Assembly (NCBI GenBank): GCA_026710565.1
Contig: JAPOQV010000389.1
Span: forward strand, 1 to 25,298
DNA: 25,298 nucleotides
Direction: 5' to 3'
Source: Spirochaetaceae bacterium
GTDB lineage: Bacteria; Spirochaetota; Spirochaetia; SZUA-6; Bin103
Below are positions 1 through 7,488 of the stretch, piece after piece. The notes under the pieces are model-generated. The model ran no database searches, had not been told where the DNA came from, and worked only from the letters and a program-made list of their open reading frames with translations. Numbering within the stretch: the stretch's first letter is position 1; each line of letters begins with the position of its first letter. The position numbers and the translations under genes were made by a program.

Positions 1-332
1 GCATAATTGAAGCGCGCCGGTTGTGCATCGGCGCCGACCGGGTCCACGCGGCGGGCCGCGACCCGCTCCAGCAGATCCCCGGGGATTCCGTGCAGGCCAC
101 CGATCAGGGTGACGTCGGCTTCACCGGCAAAGCTGCCGCCGACCACCATTCCCGGTCCCATGTTGCCGCCGAGAGCGCCCAGGCGATCGATCAGCAGCGT
201 ACGCAAGCCCGCGCGCCCGCAGCGCAGCGCCGTGAACATTCCGGCGATCCCCGATCCCGCCACCGCCACGTCGACGTCGGCTGCCACCGGCACCCGGCGC
301 TGCGGTTCGACCACGAACGGAGGTTCGGTCAT
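1..332 (-). CDS. FAD-dependent oxidoreductase, N-terminal part (cut by window edge)
   Basis: The first 110 residues of a flavoprotein are visible, starting at an ATG at 330-332. A classical Rossmann dinucleotide fold opens the protein: strand VDVAVAG, the glycine motif GSGIAG at residues 26-31, then an acidic residue in LLIDR (Asp49) that would bind the ribose of FAD, followed by GALGGNMG. This arrangement, especially LGxLGGN after the second strand, matches the FAD_oxidored (PF12831-like) family, whose members oxidise or reduce varied small substrates. It starts 19 bases after the stop of the aldolase gene and is the last visible gene of the uptake operon, so it probably acts on the same sugar-derived compound. 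No strong ribosome binding site is visible. The catalytic half lies outside the window, so the substrate cannot be called. Confidence 0.8.
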   Translation of the reverse strand, partial: MTEPPFVVEPQRRVPVAADVDVAVAGSGIAGMFTALRCGRAGLRTLLIDRLGALGGNMGPGMVVGGSFAGEADVTLIGGLHGIPGDLLERVAARRVDPVGADAQPARFNY

Positions 333-351
333 GGTCCGCCGTCGAAGCCCC

Positions 352-1110
352 TCAGAGCGACGCGCGCACGTCGTCGAGCCAGCTCCGCGTTCTGGTCGCA
401 CCCTCGGTGAGGATGCCGAAGTCGCCGGTGGACAGCACGAACAGGAAGCCCTCCCGCAGGTGCTGCTCGGCGCCCGGGCCGCCGGTGGCTATGCCCGGAA
501 ACCGGCCCAGCTCCAGGCAGATGTCGCGGACCTGGAGCTGCATGCGCGCCTGCTCCGCCTGGTCCACCGACGGGCCGAGGGACTTGCCCAGATCGCTGGG
601 GCCGATCATGCAGCCGTCCACGCCGTCGACGGACAGGATGTCGCGCGCCGCGGCGACGGCCTCTTTCGTCTCGATCTGCACCATCAGGCAGATCTCGTCA
701 TTGGTTGCCTCGCCATAGTCCGCGTCGTAGGTCAGGTAGCCGGTGGGCGCACCACTCGATCGCCTGCCCCGCGGCGGATAGCGCACCGCCTGGGCGGCGG
801 CGTGAGCTTCCTCGGGCGAGTTGACCATGGGCACGATCACGGTGAGCGCCCCCCGGTCGAGCACGCGGCCGATGGCGGCGTAGTCGTTGGCGACGACGCG
901 TACCGACGGGGTCGCCTGCCCCAGGCAGATGCGGTGGAACGCCTGCAAGGCCGTGTCGTCCGTCCACATGCCGTGCTGCATGTCGACCTGCACGAAGTCG
1001 AATCCGGCCAGCGAGAAGACCTCCCCCGCCAGGGGGTTGCCCAGCGCCAGCTCCGCGCCTACCACGGGCGATCCGGCCCGCATCGACCGCTTCATCGTGT
1101 TCACTTTCAT
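352..1110 (-). CDS. HpcH/HpaI-family aldolase (2-keto-3-deoxy-acid aldolase type)
   Basis: A 252-residue class II pyruvate-type aldolase of normal family length. The active-site pattern of HpaI (His45, Arg70, Glu149, Asp175 in the E. coli enzyme) is reproduced with the same spacings: His46 in DMQHG, Arg71 in SVRVV, Glu147 in QIETKE and Asp173 in GPSDLGKSLG. The helix-strand segment VIVPMVNSPEEA is also typical. Such enzymes cleave 2-keto-3-deoxy acids to pyruvate and an aldehyde, with a divalent metal bound by the Glu/Asp pair, in the cytoplasm. The start at 1110 is preferred over one nine codons upstream because GGAAGG precedes it by about 9 bases. It follows the binding-protein gene in the same orientation, so it probably acts on the imported sugar acid or its product. 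Exact substrate unknown. Confidence 0.9.
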   Translation of the reverse strand: MKVNTMKRSMRAGSPVVGAELALGNPLAGEVFSLAGFDFVQVDMQHGMWTDDTALQAFHRICLGQATPSVRVVANDYAAIGRVLDRGALTVIVPMVNSPEEAHAAAQAVRYPPRGRRSSGAPTGYLTYDADYGEATNDEICLMVQIETKEAVAAARDILSVDGVDGCMIGPSDLGKSLGPSVDQAEQARMQLQVRDICLELGRFPGIATGGPGAEQHLREGFLFVLSTGDFGILTEGATRTRSWLDDVRASL

Positions 1111-1142
1111 GGTTCGTTCCCTTCCGTGGGTGTGCAACCGCG

Positions 1143-1178
1143 ACCGGGGCGCACGCCGTCTCGGCGTCCGCCCCAGGT
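1143..1178 (-). other. Strong stem-loop between binding-protein gene and aldolase gene
   Basis: Arms GGGGCG (1146-1151) with CGCCCC (1169-1174) and ACGCCG (1153-1158) with CGGCGT (1162-1167) pair perfectly around one mismatch and a 3-nt loop. ACC (1143-1145) can add pairs with GGT (1176-1178) across one bulged base. No T-run follows on the minus strand, so it does not look like a complete intrinsic terminator. Its place just 3' of the abundant-type binding-protein gene fits an mRNA-stabilising or attenuating hairpin. Confidence 0.55.
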
Positions 1179-1206
1179 CACGATCCGATTCAGTTCGAAG
1201 ATCGAA

Positions 1207-2790
1207 TCAGCGGTAGTCGCCGATCTCGTTGGTAAAACGCGTATGGGCCGCCTGGTGCAGCTCCACGTAGCGGTCGATCCTCATAGCCTTCATCTGCTCG
1301 ACGTACGCGTCCCACTCCGCGTCGATGTCGCCGACGCCGCTGATCCAGCGGGCTTCGTTGCTCTGCCAGAGCGTGTTGATGTCGGTCCGCAGCTCGCTGA
1401 TCTCGGTTTGTTCCGAGTCGGTGAACTCAGGCCGCACCCACTGCTCGGCCGCCTTGTAATCGATGTAGTGCGCGTAGTAGTTGTCGTACAGAAGCTTCGA
1501 GCTGGCGTCCATGGCCAGCCTGACGCCGTAGTCCTCGGCCCGGAAGAGCGCGGGGATGGCCCCCGGAGTGGCGATCGACACCCGTGCTTCGGCGGGAATC
1601 TCCTGCGGAGTCCAGACGCCGTCGACCAGCTTGACCCCCTCGGGAGCGATGCCGTACATGCTCTGCACGCTGTTCTCCAGCGTGTACAGGCGGTCGGCCC
1701 ACGCCATGGTGTGCTCGGGATAGGGGTTCACGTCGGTCATGAACCAGACGTGCTTGATCGCCAGCCGGCCGGGATGGATCCACATCTCGGGGTCGTACCC
1801 TGGCGCGCTGAACGGCGGTACCGACTCGAATTCGGCCCGGCCCTCGGTGCCCTGGTAGCCGCGCACCGCGATGACGTATCCGTACACGTTGCCGGCCGGA
1901 TCGTCGACCTTGGCGTTGAAGTCCTGCGCCGACTGGGTGAAGCTCTCCGGATCGATCAGCCCCTCGCTGTGCAGACCCGCGAAGTAGGTGATCATGTCGC
2001 GATAGCCGTCGGTGATCGGTGCGAAGTACGCCTGGCCGTCCTCGATGGCGATGCCGTTCTTGGTGGCCATGCCCCAGATGCCGTACATGGATCGCAGGTG
2101 CTGGGCGAACCCGTCGTTGGCCACGAAGCCGAACGGCAGCTCGTCGTCCGTGTCTCCATTCCCGTTGGGATCGTTGTCACGGAAGGCGATCAGCACGTCG
2201 CGCAACTCGTCGGTGGTCATCGGAACGTCCAGCCCGAGCGCGTCGAGCCACTTCCGGTTGACCATGAAGTTCTGTTCCAGGTAGTGCGCTTCCTGGAACT
2301 GAAAGCGCGCCAGGTTGGACAGCTTTCCCTCCGGGTTGAGCATGTAGGACAGCGCCTCGGGCTTCTCGGTGAAGACCTGGTCCAGGTTGGGCGTGTACCC
2401 CTGGAACAGGTAGGGGCGCAGGTCGACCGCGACGCCATCCTGCAGCAGCCGGGAGATGAGGTTCTTCTCGAGACCTGCGGTACCGAGCATCAGGTCGGGA
2501 TAGTCGTCGGCGGAGAACGCGATCGTGATCTTCTCCACGTTCTCCATCTCCACGAACTCCAGGGTCACGTTGGTGTCGGTTTCCCATTGTTGCGCCCAGA
2601 CGTTCTCGTCCGCGTTGCCCCACCGGCCGGAATGCCAACCGGCCTGCAAGGTGATGCCCGGCTCCACCGGGAACACTCCCGGCTCGGTGAGCTCACCGGA
2701 GCTCATGGACTCCTCTTCGCCGGCGGCGAACAGGAACGCGGGGGCCGCCAGCATGGCGATCCCCAGAATCGAAACGAGTGCCTTCTTCAT
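1207..2790 (-). CDS. Extracellular sugar-binding protein of ABC transporter (LipO/AlgQ type)
   Basis: A 527-residue periplasmic binding protein of ABC importer class 1. Residues 1-22 are a Sec signal (MKKALVSIL...FAA) without a lipobox cysteine, followed by an acidic GEEES stretch that is common in spirochaetal binding proteins. The body carries a DPNGNGDTDDELPFGF segment, the EF-hand-like calcium loop known from AlgQ/LipO-family oligosaccharide-binding proteins, and the length of over 500 residues also suits that group. The start at 2790 is chosen because GGAGG lies 7 bases upstream and it opens the signal peptide; an ATG further upstream gives a poor leader. It is third in the operon after two permeases, which is the usual LplB-YtcP-LipO order. 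The substrate is probably an oligosaccharide or uronate-type sugar, by inference from the family and the adjacent aldolase. Confidence 0.9.
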   Translation of the reverse strand: MKKALVSILGIAMLAAPAFLFAAGEEESMSSGELTEPGVFPVEPGITLQAGWHSGRWGNADENVWAQQWETDTNVTLEFVEMENVEKITIAFSADDYPDLMLGTAGLEKNLISRLLQDGVAVDLRPYLFQGYTPNLDQVFTEKPEALSYMLNPEGKLSNLARFQFQEAHYLEQNFMVNRKWLDALGLDVPMTTDELRDVLIAFRDNDPNGNGDTDDELPFGFVANDGFAQHLRSMYGIWGMATKNGIAIEDGQAYFAPITDGYRDMITYFAGLHSEGLIDPESFTQSAQDFNAKVDDPAGNVYGYVIAVRGYQGTEGRAEFESVPPFSAPGYDPEMWIHPGRLAIKHVWFMTDVNPYPEHTMAWADRLYTLENSVQSMYGIAPEGVKLVDGVWTPQEIPAEARVSIATPGAIPALFRAEDYGVRLAMDASSKLLYDNYYAHYIDYKAAEQWVRPEFTDSEQTEISELRTDINTLWQSNEARWISGVGDIDAEWDAYVEQMKAMRIDRYVELHQAAHTRFTNEIGDYR

Positions 2791-2812
2791 AGCACCCTCC
2801 TTCATGAGGTCA

Positions 2813-2849
2813 GGTCCCATCACTCGGGACCCGTGCCGCTCGGGGCGGC
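2813..2849 (-). other. Two adjacent stem-loops between permease and binding-protein genes
   Basis: GGTCCC (2813-2818) pairs with GGGACC (2826-2831) over a 7-nt loop, and GCCGC (2835-2839) pairs with GCGGC (2845-2849) over a 5-nt loop. They fill most of the 78-base gap upstream of the binding-protein ribosome binding site. No T-run is present, so termination is not indicated. Processing or stabilisation of the binding-protein message is a possible role. Confidence 0.35.
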
Positions 2850-2868
2850 TGTCCGGCCCATGGTCGTC

Positions 2869-3768
2869 TCAACCCTTGATCGAGCCGACCATGATGCCCT
2901 TGACGAAATGACGCTGAATGAACGGATAGAGGATCAACAGCGGTGCGATCGCGACCACGATGATGCCGTAGCGCAGCAAGTCGGACAGGACCTGGCGCCG
3001 CTGGATCTCCTCGGGGGAATAGCTCTCCAGCCCCTCTCCCCCGGACAGCAGCTCGTTCAGGATGAGCAGCCTCCGGAGCACAAGCTGGAGCGGATATTTC
3101 CCGGAGTCGTTGATGAACAGCAGGGCATGGAAGAACGCATTCCAGTTCTGAACCACGTTGAACAGCACGATGATGGCGACGATCGCCTGGCCGAGCGGCA
3201 GCGCGATGCTGGCGAAGAACCGGGTGTTCGAGCAGCCGTCGATCTGCGCGGACTCCAGCAGCTCGTCGGGTACGTTGCTCTGGAAGAAGGTGCGCGCCAC
3301 GATCAGGTTGAAGACGTTCACGGCGTTGGGCAGGATCAGCGCCCACGCCGAGTCGTTCAGCCCCAGGCGCCGCACCACGATGTAGAACGGGATGATGCCG
3401 CCCGTGAAGTACAGGGTGAACACGAAGTAGAACATGATCAGTCCCCGCCCGCGCAGGTCCCGCCGCGACAAGGCATAGGCGGCCGGGAGCGTCAACACCA
3501 GGGACACGGCCGTCTGCCCGACGGCGTACAGGACGGAGTTGCGGTAGCCGGCAAGGATGTGGCGCGTGCGGAAGATGTAGGAATACCCCTCGACGTTCAG
3601 TCCCCGCGGCCACAGGTAGACGTGCCCGGCCGAGACCAGCGTCGGCTCGCTGATCGAGGCGATCACGACGAAATACAGAGGATAGACGGTCACCGCCAGG
3701 ATGATCGCCAGGATGGCGACGTTGACCCCGTCGGTGACGCGGTCGGCTTTGCTGCGGAAGTCTACCAC
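2869..3768 (-). CDS. Carbohydrate ABC transporter permease, YtcP/LplC type
   Basis: A 299-residue inner-membrane permease with about six hydrophobic helices, the first at roughly residues 17-37 (VAILAIILAVTVYPLYFVVI). It continues with the family segments ISEPTLVSAGHVYLWPRGLN and SVLYAVGQTAVSLVLTLPAAYALSRRDL, and the EAA-type cytoplasmic loop lies around PDELLESAQIDGCS. It ends in the conserved YPFIQRHFVKGIMVGSIKG, the usual C-terminus of YtcP proteins. The start is a GTG at 3768, six bases after the upstream permease stop, so the two are translationally close. It should form the heterodimeric channel with the neighbouring LplB-type protein. Confidence 0.93.
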   Translation of the reverse strand: MVDFRSKADRVTDGVNVAILAIILAVTVYPLYFVVIASISEPTLVSAGHVYLWPRGLNVEGYSYIFRTRHILAGYRNSVLYAVGQTAVSLVLTLPAAYALSRRDLRGRGLIMFYFVFTLYFTGGIIPFYIVVRRLGLNDSAWALILPNAVNVFNLIVARTFFQSNVPDELLESAQIDGCSNTRFFASIALPLGQAIVAIIVLFNVVQNWNAFFHALLFINDSGKYPLQLVLRRLLILNELLSGGEGLESYSPEEIQRRQVLSDLLRYGIIVVAIAPLLILYPFIQRHFVKGIMVGSIKG

Positions 3769-3774
3769 CGGCAG

Positions 3775-4752
3775 CTACCACAGGGAGGTCTGGCCGAAGT
3801 GCCGGGCCAGACGGTTGGCGGTGACCAGCAGCGCGAAATTGGCCACGGTCTCCAGCAGCCCGACGGCGGTCGCGTAGTCGTACTGCGCCTGCTGGATCCC
3901 AGACCGGTACACGTAGGTCGACACGACCTCCATGGTCGTGATGTTCAGGTTGTTCTGCATCAGCAGGACCTTCTCGAAGCCGATGGTCAGAAGCTGGCCC
4001 AGCCGCATGATGAACAGGATCACGATGGTCGGGGTGATCCAGGGCAGATCGACGTGCCAGATGATGCGTAGCTTGTGCGCGCCGTCGCAGAACGCGGCCT
4101 CGCGCAGTTGCGGGTCGACGGCCGACAGCGCAGCCAAGTAGATGATCGCCCCGAACCCGGCGTTCTGCCAGAGCTCGGACAGCACGAACAGCGTCGGACC
4201 CCACGAGGGGCTGGCCATGAAGAAGATCGCATCGCCGCCGAGCAGCTTGATGAACGAGTTGATCACGCCGATGCGCGGACTCAGGAATACGGTGAGCATG
4301 CTTACGACGACCACCGTCGATATGAAGTACGGTGCGTAGGTGGCCATCTGCACGGCTTTCCTGAAGTGACGGTTGCGCGCTTCGTTCATCATCAGCGCGA
4401 GCGCCAGCGGGATCGGCCAGGTCGCCAGGCTGTACAGCGCGATCACCACCGTGTTGCGGATGACAGGCACGAAGAACGCGGAGTCGAAGAACCTCAGGAA
4501 GTGCGCGAAGTTGTTCCACTCCGGCGCCGAACGCCCCGTCCGCAGGGAAAACCCGTCGGTGAAGGCGATGCTCAGGCCGTAGATCGGCAGGTACTTGAAC
4601 AGGAAGATGTGCACGACCGCGGGGAGGATGAAGACGTAGAGCTCCCAGGAGCGGACCAGATACCTTGCCGTCTGGGACAGTGGATGACCCGTGGCGGGGC
4701 GTTCCAGTGCGGCCGCGGGTCCACCGGCCGGGGGCCTGGAAGAATTCCTCAT
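3775..4752 (-). CDS. Carbohydrate ABC transporter permease, LplB type
   Basis: A 325-residue permease that opens the operon. After a 27-residue cytoplasmic tail rich in Pro and Ala comes ARYLVRSWELYVFILPAVVH and the family motif FKYLPIYGLSIAFTDG. About six membrane helices follow, with an EAA loop around LREAAFCDGAHKLRIIWHVD. It ends RLARHFGQTSLW, close to the usual ARxxxxxSLW ending of LplB proteins. It pairs with the YtcP-type permease and the downstream binding protein. No ATPase is encoded in the operon; transporters of this class commonly borrow a shared MsmK/UgpC-type ATPase encoded elsewhere, which is assumed here. No clear Shine-Dalgarno sequence precedes the ATG at 4752. Confidence 0.93.
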   Translation of the reverse strand: MRNSSRPPAGGPAAALERPATGHPLSQTARYLVRSWELYVFILPAVVHIFLFKYLPIYGLSIAFTDGFSLRTGRSAPEWNNFAHFLRFFDSAFFVPVIRNTVVIALYSLATWPIPLALALMMNEARNRHFRKAVQMATYAPYFISTVVVVSMLTVFLSPRIGVINSFIKLLGGDAIFFMASPSWGPTLFVLSELWQNAGFGAIIYLAALSAVDPQLREAAFCDGAHKLRIIWHVDLPWITPTIVILFIMRLGQLLTIGFEKVLLMQNNLNITTMEVVSTYVYRSGIQQAQYDYATAVGLLETVANFALLVTANRLARHFGQTSLW

Positions 4753-4823
4753 CGGTTAGCTGCGGAGCCTGGCGTTGCGGGACCGTCCGCCGGAACGATC
4801 GAGTGCAATCGCGTCGGCCGTCC

Positions 4824-4855
4824 TCTATATGGTACCGGACGCTTCCTGGAGTCAA
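4824..4855 (-). promoter_or_regulatory. Candidate sigma-70-like promoter for the LplB/YtcP/LipO operon
   Basis: On the minus strand TTGACT (4855-4850, five of six to the -35 consensus) is followed by TATAGA (4829-4824) after 20 bases, or by CATATA (4831-4826) after 18. This is the only AT-rich island in the divergent gap 4753-4910. The predicted transcript would begin about 65 bases upstream of the LplB start. The non-ideal spacing keeps confidence low. Confidence 0.3.
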
Positions 4856-4910
4856 ATGCACCGCCCGGCACTGCTGCGTTCCCGTGCCGAACGAACCCCG
4901 GAGGAACGGT

Positions 4911-5861
4911 GTGACGCAGCCCGCCGTGGGCGACCGCCGCGCCAAGCGAACCGGCGTGGCCGCGATGCTTGCGGCGACCGCGGTGTGGATGACGATCCCC
5001 ATCCTGGTGAAGGTCGCCCTCCGCTCCTTCGACCCGATCGTGATCTCGGCGACGCGGCTGCCGGTGGCGGCGGTACTGCTTGCCCTGCTGCATCGCGTAC
5101 GGGGCGGGCGCCTGCGCGATCTGGTGCCCTGCACCGGCTGGCACCTGCTCGGGGGCATCGCGCTGGGCGTCAACTATCAGCTCTACGCGCTGGGGATGAG
5201 CCTGACCACGGCCGGGGCCGGGACGGTGATGATCCAGGTACAGATCGTCACCCTGGTCCTGCTGGCGCGCTGGATCCTCGGGGAGCGCCTGTCCGCGATC
5301 AAGCTGGCGGCGATCGCCTGCGTCATCGCCGGCGGCGGGCTGCTCCTGGCCGCGCCCGGCGCCATCGACGAGCTTGCGGCGTCTTCCTATCGAGCCGGCA
5401 ATCTCGTGATGATCGCCGCCTCGGTCGGGTTCGGGATCTACGGACTGGTCAGCCGCGCACTGGCCGGCGGCCACGGGCCGGGCCGCGGCGCCGCTCTGAA
5501 GATCGCGGTACCGATACTGGCGATCGCCTCCGCCGTGAACCTGTGCCTGCTGCCGTTCGCCGGCCGGCCGGACTCGGTGTCGCTCGAGGCGGTGGCCGCG
5601 CTGGCGGCGCTGGGCGTGATCGGCACGGCGGCCAACTACGCGCTGATGACCGTCGCCTTCCGGCGCCTGTCCGCGGCGACGGCGGGGACCATCACCGCGC
5701 TGACCCCGCCCGGCGTGATCGTGCTGGCCGCGCTCACCCTGGGCGAACCGGTTCCGCTGTCCGTGATCGCCGCCGCCGCGATCGTCACCGCCGCCCTGCT
5801 GGTCTTCATGTGGGACGAGCGGCGCGCGGCCGGACCGGCGCGAAAGCGCGGCGAACCATGA
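4911..5861 (+). CDS. EamA-family (DMT superfamily) transporter
   Basis: A 316-residue inner-membrane carrier with about ten hydrophobic helices arranged as two EamA repeats (roughly residues 18-150 and 165-305). Helix 1 contains AAMLAATAVWMTIPILVKVA, and helix 3-4 the family-like VNYQLYALGMSLTTAGAGTVM. In the second repeat the sequence GTAANYALMTVAFRRLSAAT mirrors this. Family members export or exchange metabolites such as amino acids and nucleotide precursors; the substrate cannot be told. A GTG start at 4911 is chosen because GGAGGAACGG lies directly upstream; the open frame extends further 5' but without start signals or membrane character. It is divergent from the sugar operon and convergent with the ABC-2 permease, only 12 bases away. 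Confidence 0.88.
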   Translation: MTQPAVGDRRAKRTGVAAMLAATAVWMTIPILVKVALRSFDPIVISATRLPVAAVLLALLHRVRGGRLRDLVPCTGWHLLGGIALGVNYQLYALGMSLTTAGAGTVMIQVQIVTLVLLARWILGERLSAIKLAAIACVIAGGGLLLAAPGAIDELAASSYRAGNLVMIAASVGFGIYGLVSRALAGGHGPGRGAALKIAVPILAIASAVNLCLLPFAGRPDSVSLEAVAALAALGVIGTAANYALMTVAFRRLSAATAGTITALTPPGVIVLAALTLGEPVPLSVIAAAAIVTAALLVFMWDERRAAGPARKRGEP

Positions 5862-5873
5862 GCCCGCGGCGAT

Positions 5874-6677
5874 TCAGGCGGTACCGCCCTCGTAGCGCAG
5901 CAGCCCCCGCCGGAAGACCAGCACGGACAGCAGCGCGGTGCCCGCAACCCCGGCGCCGAACCCCAGCACGTGCCGGTCGAACCCGCCCCAGAGCATCGAC
6001 GCCGGCAGCGCCGCGCTCACCAGCGCCGGCAGCAGCACGGTCGCGGCGACCCGCACCGCCGGAGGCAGGACCGTCGGCGGGTAGCGGGAGAGGTTCAGCA
6101 CCTCCAGATACGGTTCCTGCAAGCTGTCCACTTTCTCGAGCCAGAACGCCAGACAGATGACCAGAAACCAGAGGCTGTAGTTGCCGATTCCCGCCAGCAC
6201 CAGCATGACCAGATAGCCGGCAACGCCCGCCGGTGAAGGCCACCCGTCCCCGGCCTCGGCTCCGGCGACCACTCCGGCGGCCACCAGGAACACCCCGAGC
6301 AAAACGGTCAGCGCGTTCATCACGATCAGCCGTCGACACGAGACCAGGAACCGCGTGTTCACCGGCGTGATCAGATCGTAGTCCAGATCGCCGTTCCTGA
6401 TGCGATCCTGGAGACTCGGCAGGTTGCGCATGAACAGCCCGTGCACGATCCCCCGAATGATCTCGAAGGTGCCGGCGAGGGCGAGGATGTTGGCGTAGGT
6501 CCACCCCCGAATGCCGTCCGTCCGGCTGTAGATCAGGCTGTAGAATGAAATGGACAGGATGAGGCTGGCGATGCCCTCTCCGGCGCGCGCCAGGAATGCG
6601 CCGCGGTACGCCGTGTCGGCTCGGACGCTCGCCTTGAGCACCGCCGCGAAGACGCCCATGGCGCTAAGCGGCGACAT
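5874..6677 (-). CDS. ABC-2 family transporter permease (second subunit)
   Basis: A 267-residue membrane protein with about six helices. The segment DRIRNGDLDYDLITPVNTRFLVS, read as DRIRNGDLDYDL then ITPVNTRFLVS, is the signature cytoplasmic region of the uncharacterised ABC-2 permease family (PF06182-like, COG3694/COG4587). The ATG at 6677 overlaps the end of the upstream permease by 14 bases and has a weak AGG 8 bases upstream; an internal ATG at 6659 lacks a ribosome site. Together with the next two genes it should make an exporter with two different membrane subunits. Substrate is not predictable from sequence. Confidence 0.87.
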   Translation of the reverse strand: MSPLSAMGVFAAVLKASVRADTAYRGAFLARAGEGIASLILSISFYSLIYSRTDGIRGWTYANILALAGTFEIIRGIVHGLFMRNLPSLQDRIRNGDLDYDLITPVNTRFLVSCRRLIVMNALTVLLGVFLVAAGVVAGAEAGDGWPSPAGVAGYLVMLVLAGIGNYSLWFLVICLAFWLEKVDSLQEPYLEVLNLSRYPPTVLPPAVRVAATVLLPALVSAALPASMLWGGFDRHVLGFGAGVAGTALLSVLVFRRGLLRYEGGTA

Positions 6678-7488
6678 TCGTATACCTGCGCAGGCCCGAT
6701 CGGGTGAGCATCCACGCGACGACCAGCAGCACTCCCCCCCACAGCAACTGGCCCAGGAGGACCGGATGCGCAGGGTTGCTCCCCGCCAGCAGCGTCGCGG
6801 GAGCGAAGGTCAGGTAGTAGAATGGCGTCAGCGCCAGGACCGACTCCACCTCTGCCCCGAGCAGATGGAGCGGGATCAGGCGGCCGGACAGCACACTCGC
6901 CGCCAACTGTACGGTGAAGTAGACGCCCGCGACATCGTCGATCCAGAACGACAGTGCCGACACCGCTACGGAGAGCAGGAACCTGACCACGAAGGCGCCA
7001 CAGAGCGCCAGGATCGCGTAGCCCAAGTGCTCCGGGCTCACCCTCACCCATGCGCCGGCGACGAACAGCGCCGCGATGAGCAGCACCAGACCGGGAGCCT
7101 TGGCGATGATCTGCCCGGCACGCATGCCGACGGCGGTCCCGAACCAGACGATCCCCAGCGGCGCGCCCATCAGCGCTTCCAGCTCGACCTGACCGCCCCG
7201 GATGCGTCCCGCAAGCTGCCACTGAAAGTTGTCCGAATCCGTTACCTGATCCACCAGCGCGACGGCCAGGAAGTACGCCAGCAGGGCCAGGCGCTCGGAG
7301 CCGCTGCGCGCCCCGTGGATCGACCACCACACGAAGGTGAGCATCAGGCTCGGCAGAAGCGACATTCCGAAGCCGATCAGATAGTCCGCCCGATACGCCA
7401 TCGACTGCGTCACCAGCGCCTTCGCCAGGCCCCACATCGCCCGCGGCGCCTCGCGGACCGCGACGGCCATGCGCCACAGGGGGTTCAT
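6664..7488 (-). CDS. ABC-2 family transporter permease (first subunit)
   Basis: A 274-residue permease with about six helices. It begins with a short amphipathic cytoplasmic stretch and then SMAYRADYLIGFGMSLLPSL, a typical start for this ABC-2 family, and carries GRIRGGQVELEALMGAPLGI, equivalent to the nGDLDxxL segment of its partner. The ATG overlaps the ATPase stop by 4 nt (ATGA), so ATPase and permease are translationally coupled. Partner subunits are the ATPase upstream and the second permease downstream. The set resembles the ABC-2 trio recorded as COG4586/COG4587/COG3694 (recalled, not searched), whose substrate is unknown. Confidence 0.87.
   Translation of the reverse strand: MNPLWRMAVAVREAPRAMWGLAKALVTQSMAYRADYLIGFGMSLLPSLMLTFVWWSIHGARSGSERLALLAYFLAVALVDQVTDSDNFQWQLAGRIRGGQVELEALMGAPLGIVWFGTAVGMRAGQIIAKAPGLVLLIAALFVAGAWVRVSPEHLGYAILALCGAFVVRFLLSVAVSALSFWIDDVAGVYFTVQLAASVLSGRLIPLHLLGAEVESVLALTPFYYLTFAPATLLAGSNPAHPVLLGQLLWGGVLLVVAWMLTRSGLRRYTNVAA

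Noticed and set aside
1189..1209. Inverted repeat GATTC...GAATC around the LipO stop as a terminator
   Set aside because: Arms are only 5 bp with a 12-base loop and no T-run; the stronger hairpin lies beyond it.
7..4071. A 1354-codon open frame on the plus strand
   Set aside because: It lies antisense to five well-supported minus-strand genes with recognisable domains. Its protein is His/Arg/Gly-rich without domains. It is a by-product of GC-rich codon use.
4665..4910. Upstream in-frame start for the EamA transporter
   Set aside because: The added residues are not membrane-like and overlap the divergent LplB gene. GTG at 4911 has a good GGAGG site.
2810..5173. A 787-codon minus-strand open frame
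   Set aside because: It overlaps two permeases in another frame and has an Arg/Pro/Ala-rich composition with no family features; the in-frame permeases explain the region.
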